A DNA stretch of 64,000 nucleotides from Flavobacterium kingsejongi (GCF_003076475.1 NZ_CP020919.1:3038001-3102000); one strand, 5' to 3'; counted from the first letter of the stretch, positions 32,431 to 41,986 are shown. Numbers and translations are program-made. Notes: generated by a model from the letters alone, not told the origin.

Positions 32431-35316
32431 ATGAAACGATTATTACAAGTATTACAATTATATAGCCTAATGGCCTGCAGTTGGGGCTATGGACAGACTG
32501 CTACCTATCCTTCGGTGGTGGCACCGGAAGCTTCGATCGCTTCGCTGATGCGCTTTGAAGAATTTGCAGTGAGCAACTATACGGGTGTTCCGGATGTATC
32601 CATCCCTTTATTTAGCCTGCCCACCAAGAGCAAGGATGTGAGCCTGCAAATGGCATTGGGATACCATCCTTCTTCAGTTTCGGTATATGAAGGCATTGGG
32701 GAATGTGGCCGGGGCTGGAGCCTTTTTGCAGGCGGTGTTATTTCCCGTACTGTTATTGGTGATGTGGATGAAGTGATCCTGCAACAGGGGATGAACCAGA
32801 CCGATGATGTGTACCAGTTTAACTTTATGGGGCATATGGGGCGTTTTTATATGAAAAAGGATGCCTCCGGGGCTTTAAATATCAGGGTTTTGGAAAACAA
32901 AGGCGCCAAACTGGCACTGACTTTTGTACAGCATCCTACTAATTATACCATCACATCCTTTACCATTTATGATGATAAAGGGAACAAGTTTGTATTTGAA
33001 GAGAGGGACCGGGAAGTACAGTACATCTATACTACCTTCCGGACATTTAACGGATCCTACCACCTGAGTAAAGTATATGATAATAACGGGATTGAACTGA
33101 TGGGTTTTACCTATCAGGACAATGTGGTCCAGGTGCCCGGTGACGGAAGCGGCCAATTGATCCTGCCCAGGATTTATAAAAAGACAAAAGAAATTACTGT
33201 CCCGGGTTATGGAAAAGTAGGCTTTACCTATAGTACCCTTGCTGGAAATACATCGAAACTTACGGAATTATTATTAAGTGACCAATTTGGGACGCCGGTA
33301 CGAAAAGCCAAACTAATTGGTGCCTTAAAAGAAGTGGTGCTTTCCGATCCCGCGGAAACCCTTAAGGAATCCTATAAACTTACCTATGGTAGCGTGGAGG
33401 AACCTGGCTCCGGTAGGTTTGGTGCGGATAAATGGGGTTACCGCAATTATACCCCTTCCTGTCTTGGATTGTGGTATGACCTGGATAAAACCGAACCCTC
33501 CCTGGTTACTGGTGGGGTATTGGAAAAAATGACCCTGCCTACGGGCGGCTGTATTATCTATGGGTATGAATCCAATACATTTGGAAATTCCCGGAAGTTC
33601 AATCCCGATACGCAGCAAATGGAAGAAGGCCCGTTTGATGTGGAATCGTATTATAAGGAAGACTATTACAACTACCTGCCGGAGAACCATATTGTGGAAA
33701 CCATTGGCAACGCGGCTTTTACCCCGGGAGGCACTAATATCACCCTTTTCCGGGTAACGGCAGCCAATCCTACGATTTATATCCAGGCAGAGGGATTTCC
33801 CTATACGATCGGCGGGATTGAAAATGGGAATGGGAATAACAACTTATACCCTCGATTTACAATAAGCGGCCCCGGGCTTGCTGAGACCACCTTAGAGCAG
33901 GGAAGCAATTATGAATCGAGCTGTATGGGGAATAAATTTACCTTAAGCCCTGGATTTTATACCATTAGTATCCTTACCGTTGCTAATGCCCATGGGGATG
34001 GACAGGTGACTATACGAACCCGAAAGCGCAACCCGAATGTCAAGAAATGGTTTTATGGCGGAGGGATCCGGATTAGGGAAATAGGGTATTTTGATGCAGA
34101 TGCCCCTTACAACTACTACCGGAACAAGGCACATGCCAATAGTATGGGGTATTTCCCGGTGCGGGAAAAACGATATGCGTACCACTTTTTTGGAGAGCCT
34201 AACAGCAGTAGCGGTTATGTTGCTTACGATGGATTTTACCTGCCTACCAATGCGCGGGCGCGTAAAGAACAGATTGGGTACCAAAACGTCACGGTATATG
34301 ATACCGGAGTTGGGGTAGCCAATGGAAGAACGGAATATACTTATACGGTACCCCGGGTCAATAATGTGGGCAATGAACTGGTACAAACCTATTACGATTA
34401 CAAACGGGGACTGGTGACCAACCAAAAGGTCTATAACAGTGCCAACGAACTGCAGGCTTCTACCGATTTTACGTATGAGTATGTAGAAAGCCCTGATTTT
34501 AATGTTTTATACAACCATCCGGCGCTGAACGAAAAGCTGGGCTGGGCAAAACTGGTGGGTAAAACCAGTAAGAACTATTACAGTAACAGCGCTACGCCGG
34601 TTACCGTGACCGAAAATTTTACCTATAGCAACCTGAACCGAAAGCCATTGAGCCAGACCATCGCCTTTGGTAATGGCGATACCCAAAAAACGGAATATAC
34701 CTACCATAACGGGAACTCGACCTTATCGCAAAACCGGATCTCAATGCCCGAAACGGTTAAGACTTATGAAAATGGGGAATTATTATCGGCTACTACAATC
34801 AATTATAGCAATGCCTGGCCCTTAAATGTGTCCTACCTGCCTTCTTTTATAGCCTCCAGCAAAGGCCCACAGGGTGTTTTAAAACCCCTTACCCGGTATA
34901 CCTTATACGATGACCATAGTAATGTATTGGAAGCCCGTGCCGAAAACGGTATACCAACACTATATATCTGGGGGTATAATAAGACGCTGCTGATAGCCAA
35001 AATTGAGAATATGGCTTATGCTTCGCTTACAACGATTATCAACAGGCAGGTTTCTTTGGCGGTCACGGCCTCCAATACCGCCAATAATGAAGCGGCATTA
35101 CTAACCGCACTTGCGAATCTGCGGCTGAACCTGCCTGCTGGTGCTATGGTAACGACGTATACCTATAAACCACTCATTGGTATCAGTACCGTTACAGATG
35201 TCAAAAACGACCGGTTGAATTATTTTTATGATGTCCAGGGGCGATTGCTCATGGTAAAAAATAAAAACAACCAGATTGTATCAGAGCAGGAATACCATTC
35301 TAAAACCCAAAACTAA
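32431..35316 (+). CDS. large exported Rhs/YD-type shell protein lacking the core
   Basis: 961 residues with signal peptide (ends WGYGQ). The N-terminus (ASLMRFEEFAVSNYTGVPDVSIPLF, LQMALGYHPSS, GECGRGWSLFAGGVISRTV) is the start domain of Bacteroidetes Rhs-type proteins, related to SpvB/TcB-like starts. It continues with beta-rich YD-like blocks (YDYKRGLVTNQKVYN, YDDHSNVLEARAENG, YFYDVQGRLLMVKNKN). It ends without an Rhs core or toxin and is followed 6 nt later by the gene that has both. The two may form a split cage, as TcB and TcC do. Confidence 0.82.
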   Translation: MKRLLQVLQLYSLMACSWGYGQTATYPSVVAPEASIASLMRFEEFAVSNYTGVPDVSIPLFSLPTKSKDVSLQMALGYHPSSVSVYEGIGECGRGWSLFAGGVISRTVIGDVDEVILQQGMNQTDDVYQFNFMGHMGRFYMKKDASGALNIRVLENKGAKLALTFVQHPTNYTITSFTIYDDKGNKFVFEERDREVQYIYTTFRTFNGSYHLSKVYDNNGIELMGFTYQDNVVQVPGDGSGQLILPRIYKKTKEITVPGYGKVGFTYSTLAGNTSKLTELLLSDQFGTPVRKAKLIGALKEVVLSDPAETLKESYKLTYGSVEEPGSGRFGADKWGYRNYTPSCLGLWYDLDKTEPSLVTGGVLEKMTLPTGGCIIYGYESNTFGNSRKFNPDTQQMEEGPFDVESYYKEDYYNYLPENHIVETIGNAAFTPGGTNITLFRVTAANPTIYIQAEGFPYTIGGIENGNGNNNLYPRFTISGPGLAETTLEQGSNYESSCMGNKFTLSPGFYTISILTVANAHGDGQVTIRTRKRNPNVKKWFYGGGIRIREIGYFDADAPYNYYRNKAHANSMGYFPVREKRYAYHFFGEPNSSSGYVAYDGFYLPTNARARKEQIGYQNVTVYDTGVGVANGRTEYTYTVPRVNNVGNELVQTYYDYKRGLVTNQKVYNSANELQASTDFTYEYVESPDFNVLYNHPALNEKLGWAKLVGKTSKNYYSNSATPVTVTENFTYSNLNRKPLSQTIAFGNGDTQKTEYTYHNGNSTLSQNRISMPETVKTYENGELLSATTINYSNAWPLNVSYLPSFIASSKGPQGVLKPLTRYTLYDDHSNVLEARAENGIPTLYIWGYNKTLLIAKIENMAYASLTTIINRQVSLAVTASNTANNEAALLTALANLRLNLPAGAMVTTYTYKPLIGISTVTDVKNDRLNYFYDVQGRLLMVKNKNNQIVSEQEYHSKTQN

Positions 35317-35322
35317 GCCCGG

Positions 35323-38300
35323 ATGAAAAAACTATACTACCTTATCGTATTATTATTCCCACTGCTGGTTTTAGGGCAGAGTGCGGACCAGAATTATATC
35401 AAGACGATGATCTATAAAAAAGCAGTTCTGGCCACAATTCCCGGAACTGTTCCGCCGGTAGAAACGGCAGATATCCAGATCACCTATATGGATGGGCTGG
35501 GTCGCCCGATCCAGCAAAGGGCTTATCGGGAAACCCATACAGGGAAAGACATGGTGACCCACATCGAATATGATGGGCTGGGGCGCCAGTCTAAAAATTA
35601 CCTTTCTTATCCTAATAATAGTACACCTTCCCTAAACTATGATCCAAATGCGGCTACAGCGGTAAAGGATTATTATACGCCTTCGGGGGTGAGTTTTACC
35701 AATTTTGAAGGTACGGCCTATCCGTATAGCGAAACTCAATATGACAATTCACCTTTGAACCGTGTGGTTAAACAATCAGCTCCGGGTGATGATTGGTATA
35801 TGGGCAGTGGTCATGAAATTAAAATGGAGTATCAGGCCAATACCGCGGCTGACGGTGTCAAACAATTTAAGGCAAATGCCCAATGGGTGGCTTCGTATGG
35901 GATTTTTACTATCTCAATGACTGAGCTGAGTAGTTATGGTACCGGGCAATTGGTCAAAACGGTATTAAAAAACGAAAACTGGACCTCTGGTAAAGACAAT
36001 ACTACCGAAGAGTTTAAAAATCCAAAAGGGCAGGTAGTGCTCAAAAGAGCTTACGAATCACAGGTCGCCCATGATACTTATTATGTGTATGACCAGTATG
36101 GCAACCTGACGTATGTGCTTCCACCTTTAGCCGGAGGAATTGTAACTCCTGAGATATTAAATAATCTGTGCTACCAATACGGCTATGATGAAAACAACCG
36201 ATTGGTTGAAAAAAAGCTACCCGGTAAAGAATGGGAGTTTATTGTGTATGATAATTTAGGCCGGGTAGTGGCTACAGGCCCGGCACTTTCCCCTTTTGGG
36301 GACGAAAGCAAAGGCTGGCTGGTTACCAAATACGATGCGTTTGACCGGGTAGTGCTGACGGGTTGGATGCCTGTTGCTTTTGAAACCTTAACCCGTAAAA
36401 ATTTACAGTTTAGCTTAAACGCTACGGTTACCAACCTGAATGAAACCAAAAGTACCGCGGTTAGTACAGTGAATGGTGTTGGGTTTAACTATACGAATGT
36501 GGCTTTCCCGACTTCAGGGTGCCATGTGCTGAGTGTCAACTATTATGATGATTATGCTTTTGCAGGTGCGCCTTCCAGTTTTGCAGCAACAGCAACAGCG
36601 GATATCTATTATAACAATAGCACCCAAAAACCTAAAGGAATGCCTACGGGCAGCTGGACCAGGACCCTGACGGGGATCAGCCAGTATGATGGGGAAACGG
36701 CCTATGTGTTGTATGACGTAAAATCCAGGGCAGTATGCAATTACAGCAGTAATAATTTCGGGAAATACACCCAGGTGGATACCCAATATGATTTTTCGGG
36801 CAAACCCCTGAAAGCCATTACCCTGCACCGGCGCAGTACGGCTATGGCAGAGGTTAAAACCACCCAAACCTTTGAATATACGCCACAAGACCGTTTGCTA
36901 CGCCACCGCCACCAGGTGAATAACCTTCCGGAAGAGGTGCTTTCGGAAAACCGGTATAACGAGCTGGGACAGCTCTGGATAAAAAAAGTAGGGGGTGTGG
37001 TGGATAATCCGTTACAGGTAGTTGATTACGGCTATACAGTACGGGGCTGGCTCAAAGCCATCAATCCGGATACTTCCGGGCCACCGCCACCGCCAAATGA
37101 TTTGTTTTACCTTCGCCTGAATTACAGTACGGCAGAAGGCGATCCGGCTCCGGCAGTACAACAGTATAACGGAAATATTGCACAGGTAAGCTGGAAGACA
37201 GCTTCTGACGGGCAATGGCGGAAGTACCATTACAGGTATGACAACCTGAACCGCCTATTGAGTGCGAATTACCAGAAGAATTATGATGCTACTTCGGCTT
37301 ATGATGAGCAGTTGACTTATGATAAAAATGGCAACATCCAATCACTGCTGCGCAATGGAGGCCATGATCTCCAGGTAGGTATCGCGATGGATGAATTGGT
37401 ATATGGCTACTCCCCAAACAGCAACCAACTGGAAAAGGTAACGGATAATAGCCAAAACGCGGGCGGCTTTTATGATGGGAATACCGCAGGCAATGATTAC
37501 GAGTACGATCTAAAAGGGAACTTGACGATAGACCGAAATAAAGGCATTAGCAAAATCTATTATAATCACCTGAATCTGCCTACAAAAATACTTTTTGGTT
37601 CGGAATCCCGAAAAATTGAATATTTTTACAATGCTGATGGTAGTAAAATACTAAAACAGGTGACCGATGGGGCAACAGTGACCAGTACAGATTATTTGGA
37701 TGGTTACCAGTATACCAACGGGGTATTGCAATTTTTTCCTACTGCCCAGGGGTATATCAGCCATTCCGTGGGGAATTATAACTATGTGTATAACCATACG
37801 GATCACTTGGGGAATGTTAGGGTATCGTATGCAAAAGACCCGGTAAGTGGACTGACCAAAATTGTAGAGGAAAGCAATTACTATCCTTTTGGGATGAAAC
37901 ATGCCAATTACAATGACTATGCTCCTCCTGCGCCGGGAATAGCCAATAAGGGGTATCAGTACAAATATAATGGTCAGGAGTTGCAGACCGAGCTGGGGCT
38001 AAATTTGTATGATATGCCTTTACGCGATTATGACCCTGTCATTGGGAGATGGAGTTCTATGGATCCCGTAGTAGATTTTGAGCGCTCTCCTTATAATGGC
38101 TTCGACAATAATCCAGTGTTTTGGTCGGATCCAAGTGGGGCTTCTGTAACTTTTTACAACAATGGAGTCACAGCAGATGGGGAAGATGCAGGTGCATTTT
38201 ATAATGCGATACTCGGGGCACAGAATAATGGTATTGCGTCGTTTACGCCATTAGGCCCCATTTATGACTATACGGCATATACCACCTTACCACCGGTATA

Positions 38301-38874
38301 CCTGAATTATGGGAATTTTGGAGATAATGCTACAATGCTACGCCAACATGTTTATAGGAATAGCCCTTTTTATAATTATATTTGGGAACAGGGCAGGCAA
38401 AGGCAATTGGATAGTTTTAATACAATGTTGGATGCCTTTGGTCTCATTCCAGGTATTGGTGAATTTGCTGATGGACTTAATGTTGCTATTTATACTGCCA
38501 GAGGCGATAAAGTGAATGCTGCTATTAGTGCAGCTTCGATGGTACCTCTTTTAGGTTGGGCTGCAGTGAGTACTAAATATGCGGTTAAGGGGGGAGTGCA
38601 GGCTGCTGAATATACTTTTACGAAATCAGCTGGAAAGCATCTAACAGAGGTTGTTACCAAAGGAGCAAATAAAGGGCAATTATCAAGGCCTTATATGAAT
38701 TCATCGTTAACTATTCAAGAGATTATGTCAACTGGCAAAGGAAGTATTGATGCTACTTTTAAAGGCGGTATGAATTGGAAGGTGCCGGGTACGTTTAGAG
38801 GGTCTCAAGGAATTTGGGAATTAGGGATTAATCCTAAAACAAGTGTCATTTATCATTTTAATTTCGTCAAATAA
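35323..38874 (+). CDS. DUF6443/Rhs-core polymorphic toxin with exported shell
   Basis: 1183 residues. Signal peptide MKKLYYLIVLLFPLLVLGQ; DUF6443-like domain near 25-160 (ADIQITYMDGLGRPIQQ); YD repeats; then the Rhs-associated core LGNVRVSYAKDPVSGLTKIVEESNYYPFGM ... GYQYKYNGQELQTELGLN ... WSDPSGA, ending near residue 940. The tip (about 240 residues) has a Gly-rich hydrophobic pretoxin segment (DAFGLIPGIGEFADGLN) and a C-terminal module with KSAGKHLTEVV, SIDATFKGGMNWKVPGTF and IWELGINPKTSVIYHFNF, perhaps a BECR-fold RNase-like toxin (uncertain). The next gene, 6 nt away, is the likely immunity gene. Confidence 0.86.
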   Translation: MKKLYYLIVLLFPLLVLGQSADQNYIKTMIYKKAVLATIPGTVPPVETADIQITYMDGLGRPIQQRAYRETHTGKDMVTHIEYDGLGRQSKNYLSYPNNSTPSLNYDPNAATAVKDYYTPSGVSFTNFEGTAYPYSETQYDNSPLNRVVKQSAPGDDWYMGSGHEIKMEYQANTAADGVKQFKANAQWVASYGIFTISMTELSSYGTGQLVKTVLKNENWTSGKDNTTEEFKNPKGQVVLKRAYESQVAHDTYYVYDQYGNLTYVLPPLAGGIVTPEILNNLCYQYGYDENNRLVEKKLPGKEWEFIVYDNLGRVVATGPALSPFGDESKGWLVTKYDAFDRVVLTGWMPVAFETLTRKNLQFSLNATVTNLNETKSTAVSTVNGVGFNYTNVAFPTSGCHVLSVNYYDDYAFAGAPSSFAATATADIYYNNSTQKPKGMPTGSWTRTLTGISQYDGETAYVLYDVKSRAVCNYSSNNFGKYTQVDTQYDFSGKPLKAITLHRRSTAMAEVKTTQTFEYTPQDRLLRHRHQVNNLPEEVLSENRYNELGQLWIKKVGGVVDNPLQVVDYGYTVRGWLKAINPDTSGPPPPPNDLFYLRLNYSTAEGDPAPAVQQYNGNIAQVSWKTASDGQWRKYHYRYDNLNRLLSANYQKNYDATSAYDEQLTYDKNGNIQSLLRNGGHDLQVGIAMDELVYGYSPNSNQLEKVTDNSQNAGGFYDGNTAGNDYEYDLKGNLTIDRNKGISKIYYNHLNLPTKILFGSESRKIEYFYNADGSKILKQVTDGATVTSTDYLDGYQYTNGVLQFFPTAQGYISHSVGNYNYVYNHTDHLGNVRVSYAKDPVSGLTKIVEESNYYPFGMKHANYNDYAPPAPGIANKGYQYKYNGQELQTELGLNLYDMPLRDYDPVIGRWSSMDPVVDFERSPYNGFDNNPVFWSDPSGASVTFYNNGVTADGEDAGAFYNAILGAQNNGIASFTPLGPIYDYTAYTTLPPVYLNYGNFGDNATMLRQHVYRNSPFYNYIWEQGRQRQLDSFNTMLDAFGLIPGIGEFADGLNVAIYTARGDKVNAAISAASMVPLLGWAAVSTKYAVKGGVQAAEYTFTKSAGKHLTEVVTKGANKGQLSRPYMNSSLTIQEIMSTGKGSIDATFKGGMNWKVPGTFRGSQGIWELGINPKTSVIYHFNFVK
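37801..38003 (+). repeat. Rhs-core repeat, copy 1 (in the full-length gene)
   Basis: Segment coding DHLGNVRVSYAKDPVSGL through NGQELQTELGLN. Nearly identical DNA recurs at 39766-39968, 42869-43071 and 45279-45459, each joined to a different downstream tip. Similarity extends upstream to about 37655 in copies 1 and 2. Confidence 0.85.
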
Positions 38875-38880
38875 CAAACT

Positions 38881-39342
38881 ATGAAGTTTATAATTGATCA
38901 TACAGATTATATAGGTAGCTCTAAACGACTAATCTATGATGCAGAGGAATTTTCTTTTGAAACAGAACCCTCAATACAAGAGATAAATTTTGATATCGTG
39001 ATAAACAGATTAAGCCTATCGGCAGTTGATGATGATAACAAGATTGTTCAGCTTAGGGGTTTTTGTGGATATAAAGAATGGCAAAAATCTAATTATGAGC
39101 CACCTAAATATAAGGCTGGTATTTTGAAAGTTGCAGGTCATTTAGAGGAAGGTTTCTCTTACAGTGTAAGCAAAGATGATTTGCCAATGTTTATTAATGT
39201 TCAAAGTGGCTGGCTATGTATTGGAAACCCAGAAAAGAAGGGTAATACTGTTGAGTTTATAAATAATTGTGTTGTCGTTATTGACGATGACAAGGAATTT
39301 ATATCTCTATGGCTAAAGCCTGAAACATTGCCTGATATTTAA
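38881..39342 (+). CDS. putative immunity protein for the first Rhs tip
   Basis: 153-residue soluble protein with no signal (MKFIIDHTDYIGSSKRLIYD). It is acidic, mixed alpha/beta, and encoded 6 nt after the toxin stop, followed by a terminator. Position immediately behind a variable tip is the standard place of the cognate immunity gene. I recognise no family; immunity is inferred from position alone. Confidence 0.65.
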   Translation: MKFIIDHTDYIGSSKRLIYDAEEFSFETEPSIQEINFDIVINRLSLSAVDDDNKIVQLRGFCGYKEWQKSNYEPPKYKAGILKVAGHLEEGFSYSVSKDDLPMFINVQSGWLCIGNPEKKGNTVEFINNCVVVIDDDKEFISLWLKPETLPDI

Positions 39343-39347
39343 TAATA

Positions 39348-39375
39348 AAAGCCACCGATTAGGTGGCTTTGTTGT
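39348..39375. terminator. hairpin after first immunity gene
   Basis: AAAGCCACC / AGGTGGCTTT with a 4-nt loop, just after the immunity stop. Confidence 0.75.
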
Positions 39376-39560
39376 TTATCTAAAAGCCTGTTTAGTTTTA
39401 AAATTTGGATGTAGGTATCAATAATGTTGAACAGCACGCTTTTGGTCTCTACATCCATTTTTTGTATGTCGTTGATACGTTCTACCGTTTCTTTATCGTA
39501 TGAAGTATTTTCCCCTTCCCAGATTAAAAAGTCCACCGTTACGCCAAAAGTAAAAATAGT
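39366..39560 (-). pseudogene. XRE-type HTH regulator remnant (C-terminal part)
   Basis: The reverse strand reads FGVTVDFLIWEGENTSYDK, then ETVERINDIQKMDVETKSVLFNIIDTYIQILK. This matches the end of small XRE regulators (phrases like LAKxFxVSVDFLI..EGE...DxxTKSVLFNLIDTYL). The HTH part is missing. The remnant fades into the start of the displaced Rhs cassette at about 39565, marking a recombination junction. Confidence 0.5.
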
Positions 39561-40809
39561 TTTGGAAATTAAAGTCAAAAAATCGAATATCTTTATGACG
39601 GGGCGGAACCAAATTACAAAAAAGGTTACAGAAGGAGCAACTATTGCCACAACAGAGTACTCCGATGGCTTCCAGTATAAAGATGGCGTGTTGCATTTTT
39701 TTCCTATTGCCGAGGGGTATATCAGCCATTCTGCGGGGAATTATAATTATGTGTACCACTACAAGGATCACCTGGGGAATGTTAGGGTATCGTATGCAAA
39801 AGACCCGGTAAGTGGACTGACCAAAATTGTAGAGGAAAGCAATTACTATCCTTTTGGGATGAAACATGCCAATTACAATGACTATGCTCCTCCTGCACCG
39901 AGAGTGGCCAATAAGGGGTATCAGTACAAATATAATGGTCAGGAGTTGCAGACCGAGCTGGGGCTGAACGTGACGGCGATGGATTACCGCCAATATGATA
40001 ATGCACTAGGTAGATTTTTAGGAATGGATAGATTCGCAGAACTGTCTTTTTCTTTAACACCCTACAGGTTTGCATTTAATAATCCCGTTTATTGGAGTGA
40101 TCCTACTGGTCTTTTTGAAACAAAAGATGACGCTAAAAAATGGGCAAAAACAAATGGAATAAGAACAGGTTGGTTTAGTCGTAACAAAATTCAAGAAAGT
40201 GAAGATGGAACCTGGGCAATTAACAATAAAGAACAAGGAACTTCTATCTTTGCAATTAATAAAGAAGATGCAGAAGCTTTGGGAATAAATGTAGGTGATG
40301 TTATCACTGCACCATTGGTTGAAGGAGCAACAAACGCAGGGGAATCAGGTTATAAATCTTTTGGCTGGCTTACTATATGGGGAACAGACAGAAGCGGTGA
40401 TACAAGCGGTTTGAAAGGAACTACAACACATTCAGTGCAATCGAGTGATTTTATAACCCCTGGAATTTCTCGGTCTTTAAATAATAAGTCGACTGGTATA
40501 TTAGAATGGATAATGAGTTTGGTTTATAATTCAGCTTATTCATCTCAATATGGTACCGCTATTGAGGAAGCTGTAAAGAAAAATGGGAATACCTCTACTA
40601 TGGAAGTACAGAATTTAGAGCCAGTACTTTCTCCAGAAATACTCATCATTTTTCTTGACACGACACATTACCACATACATTTAGAAAAAAAGGCAATAGA
40701 AAAAAGGATAGGAAAGATGCCATTTAAGGGAACAAAAAGAGATATTCAAAAATCAAAAGACTCAATTAATGAGAAAAGCAATTACTACAACAACTGGTTT
40801 AACAATTAA
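39424..40809 (+). CDS. displaced Rhs-core tip cassette 2 (orphan toxin)
   Basis: Rhs homology starts only at about 39575; the frame's first part reads antisense through the XRE remnant. Traces of KIEYLYDGA in another frame and a short poly-A point to small indels at the fragment's start. From ATTEYSDGFQYKDG on, the core is intact, ending NNPVYWSDPTGL. The tip (about 230 residues) starts FETKDDAKKWAKTNGIRTGWF and ends in a Lys-rich region; I recognise no toxin family. No signal peptide or shell, so it is probably silent unless recombined into the full gene through the core repeat. Confidence 0.72.
   Translation: MLNSTLLVSTSIFCMSLIRSTVSLSYEVFSPSQIKKSTVTPKVKIVLEIKVKKSNIFMTGRNQITKKVTEGATIATTEYSDGFQYKDGVLHFFPIAEGYISHSAGNYNYVYHYKDHLGNVRVSYAKDPVSGLTKIVEESNYYPFGMKHANYNDYAPPAPRVANKGYQYKYNGQELQTELGLNVTAMDYRQYDNALGRFLGMDRFAELSFSLTPYRFAFNNPVYWSDPTGLFETKDDAKKWAKTNGIRTGWFSRNKIQESEDGTWAINNKEQGTSIFAINKEDAEALGINVGDVITAPLVEGATNAGESGYKSFGWLTIWGTDRSGDTSGLKGTTTHSVQSSDFITPGISRSLNNKSTGILEWIMSLVYNSAYSSQYGTAIEEAVKKNGNTSTMEVQNLEPVLSPEILIIFLDTTHYHIHLEKKAIEKRIGKMPFKGTKRDIQKSKDSINEKSNYYNNWFNN
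39766..39968 (+). repeat. Rhs-core repeat, copy 2
   Basis: Nearly identical to copy 1 (37801-38003), with the same codons through NYYPFGMKHANYNDY. After GLN it switches to VTAMDYRQYDNALGRF. Confidence 0.85.
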
Positions 40810-41617
40810 AATTGTTATTATGCTAATACTTTTTTTTACTTCATGTAAAGAATCTTCATTAGAAGAATTAAAAACTTATTATCAAAATGGGAATATAAAA
40901 AGTATTGAGTATCTAAATAAAAAAGGAAAAAAGGAAACTGCCAGTAGGTACTATACTGAAGATGGTATTTTAAGTCATATCACAACTTTTAAAAATGGAA
41001 CTCCAATTAAGGTTTTACATTTTTATAGTGATGGAAAATTGCATTATAGTTCTGAATTAATGCAAAACGATACAATAAAAGCATTAAGTTACTTCAAAAA
41101 TGGTAAAATAAAAACTGTTGGTAATCTTATTGATACTATAAAAATTGGTTGGTGGAAGGAATATCGCTACGATGGCACTATAGGTGCAGCATATGAGTAT
41201 CTAAATAATAATGGTAAACAATATCTAAATCAGCTAAAAGTTTATACTAAAAATGGTACCCTAAATGAAAATGAAAGTTCTTTTTTTACTCTAAGTCTTC
41301 CAGACACATTGCAAATAGGTAAAAATGCAGGAAGCATAAAATATTATTCGATACCAAATAAAAATTCTGAAAGATATTTATACATTATTATAGATAATGA
41401 ATATGAAGGTGGAATAATAAAAAAAGACACTTTTTTTATTACAAATAATGAAAATAACCGATTCGGGATATACGCTTATAAGCCCGGTTTATTGAAAGTA
41501 AAAGGGACAATATTGGACAGGGAATTATATGAGAAAAAAGTAGGGAAAGATTCTTATGAGTTAGAATTTAAAGACGGATATAAATACTTTGAAAAAGAAG
41601 TGTATGTAAAGGATTAG
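40769..41617 (+). CDS. lipoprotein with MORN/YwqK-type repeats, putative immunity protein
   Basis: 282 residues. The N-terminal MRKAITTTTGLTIKIVIMLILFFTSCKE is a lipoprotein signal with lipobox FTSC (start at 40769 gives a full n-region; 40820 is possible). The first half has repeats such as YYQNGNIKSIEYLNKKGKKE, FYSDGKLHYSSEL and YFKNGKIKTVG (YwqK/MORN-like). It overlaps the end of tip 2 by 41 nt, the position of an immunity gene. As a periplasmic lipoprotein it would fit a toxin acting there. Confidence 0.65.
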   Translation: MRKAITTTTGLTIKIVIMLILFFTSCKESSLEELKTYYQNGNIKSIEYLNKKGKKETASRYYTEDGILSHITTFKNGTPIKVLHFYSDGKLHYSSELMQNDTIKALSYFKNGKIKTVGNLIDTIKIGWWKEYRYDGTIGAAYEYLNNNGKQYLNQLKVYTKNGTLNENESSFFTLSLPDTLQIGKNAGSIKYYSIPNKNSERYLYIIIDNEYEGGIIKKDTFFITNNENNRFGIYAYKPGLLKVKGTILDRELYEKKVGKDSYELEFKDGYKYFEKEVYVKD

Positions 41618-41683
41618 GGTTAATTGTTTGGATATCATGAAAAAGTTCTCAAATTATGAATGTTAATATAATGAAAGGTATGG

Positions 41684-41951
41684 TTTAGATTCAATAGAAG
41701 TTATCCACTTGGCTTGCGAAGTAAATTAAGCAAGAAGTTTAAAGTAACAACCAACTCTAATCACAATTATTTAATTGTCGAAAATGTATTAAACAGAGAG
41801 TTTGATGTAAAAAATGCCTTCAAAGGTTTGGGTTTTGGATATTACATACATCCAAACTAAAGAGGGATTTGTATACCTGACCACTATTATGGATTTATAC
41901 GACAGAAAAATTATAGGCTGGAGTTTAAGCAACGGAATGTGGACATATTAA
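41684..41951 (+). pseudogene. IS3-family transposase (OrfB) remnant
   Basis: Two frames give the middle of an IS150/IS3-type OrfB: RSKLSKKFKVTTNSNHNYL ... FDVKN, then, after a frameshift near 41820, KVWVLDITYIQTKEGFVYLTTIMDLYDRKIIGW with the first catalytic Asp (DITYI). Both ends are missing. It indicates an old IS3 insertion into the Rhs storage area. Confidence 0.7.
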
Positions 41952-41986
41952 TAATACCGAAGTAGATAATATGATAAACGATAGTT

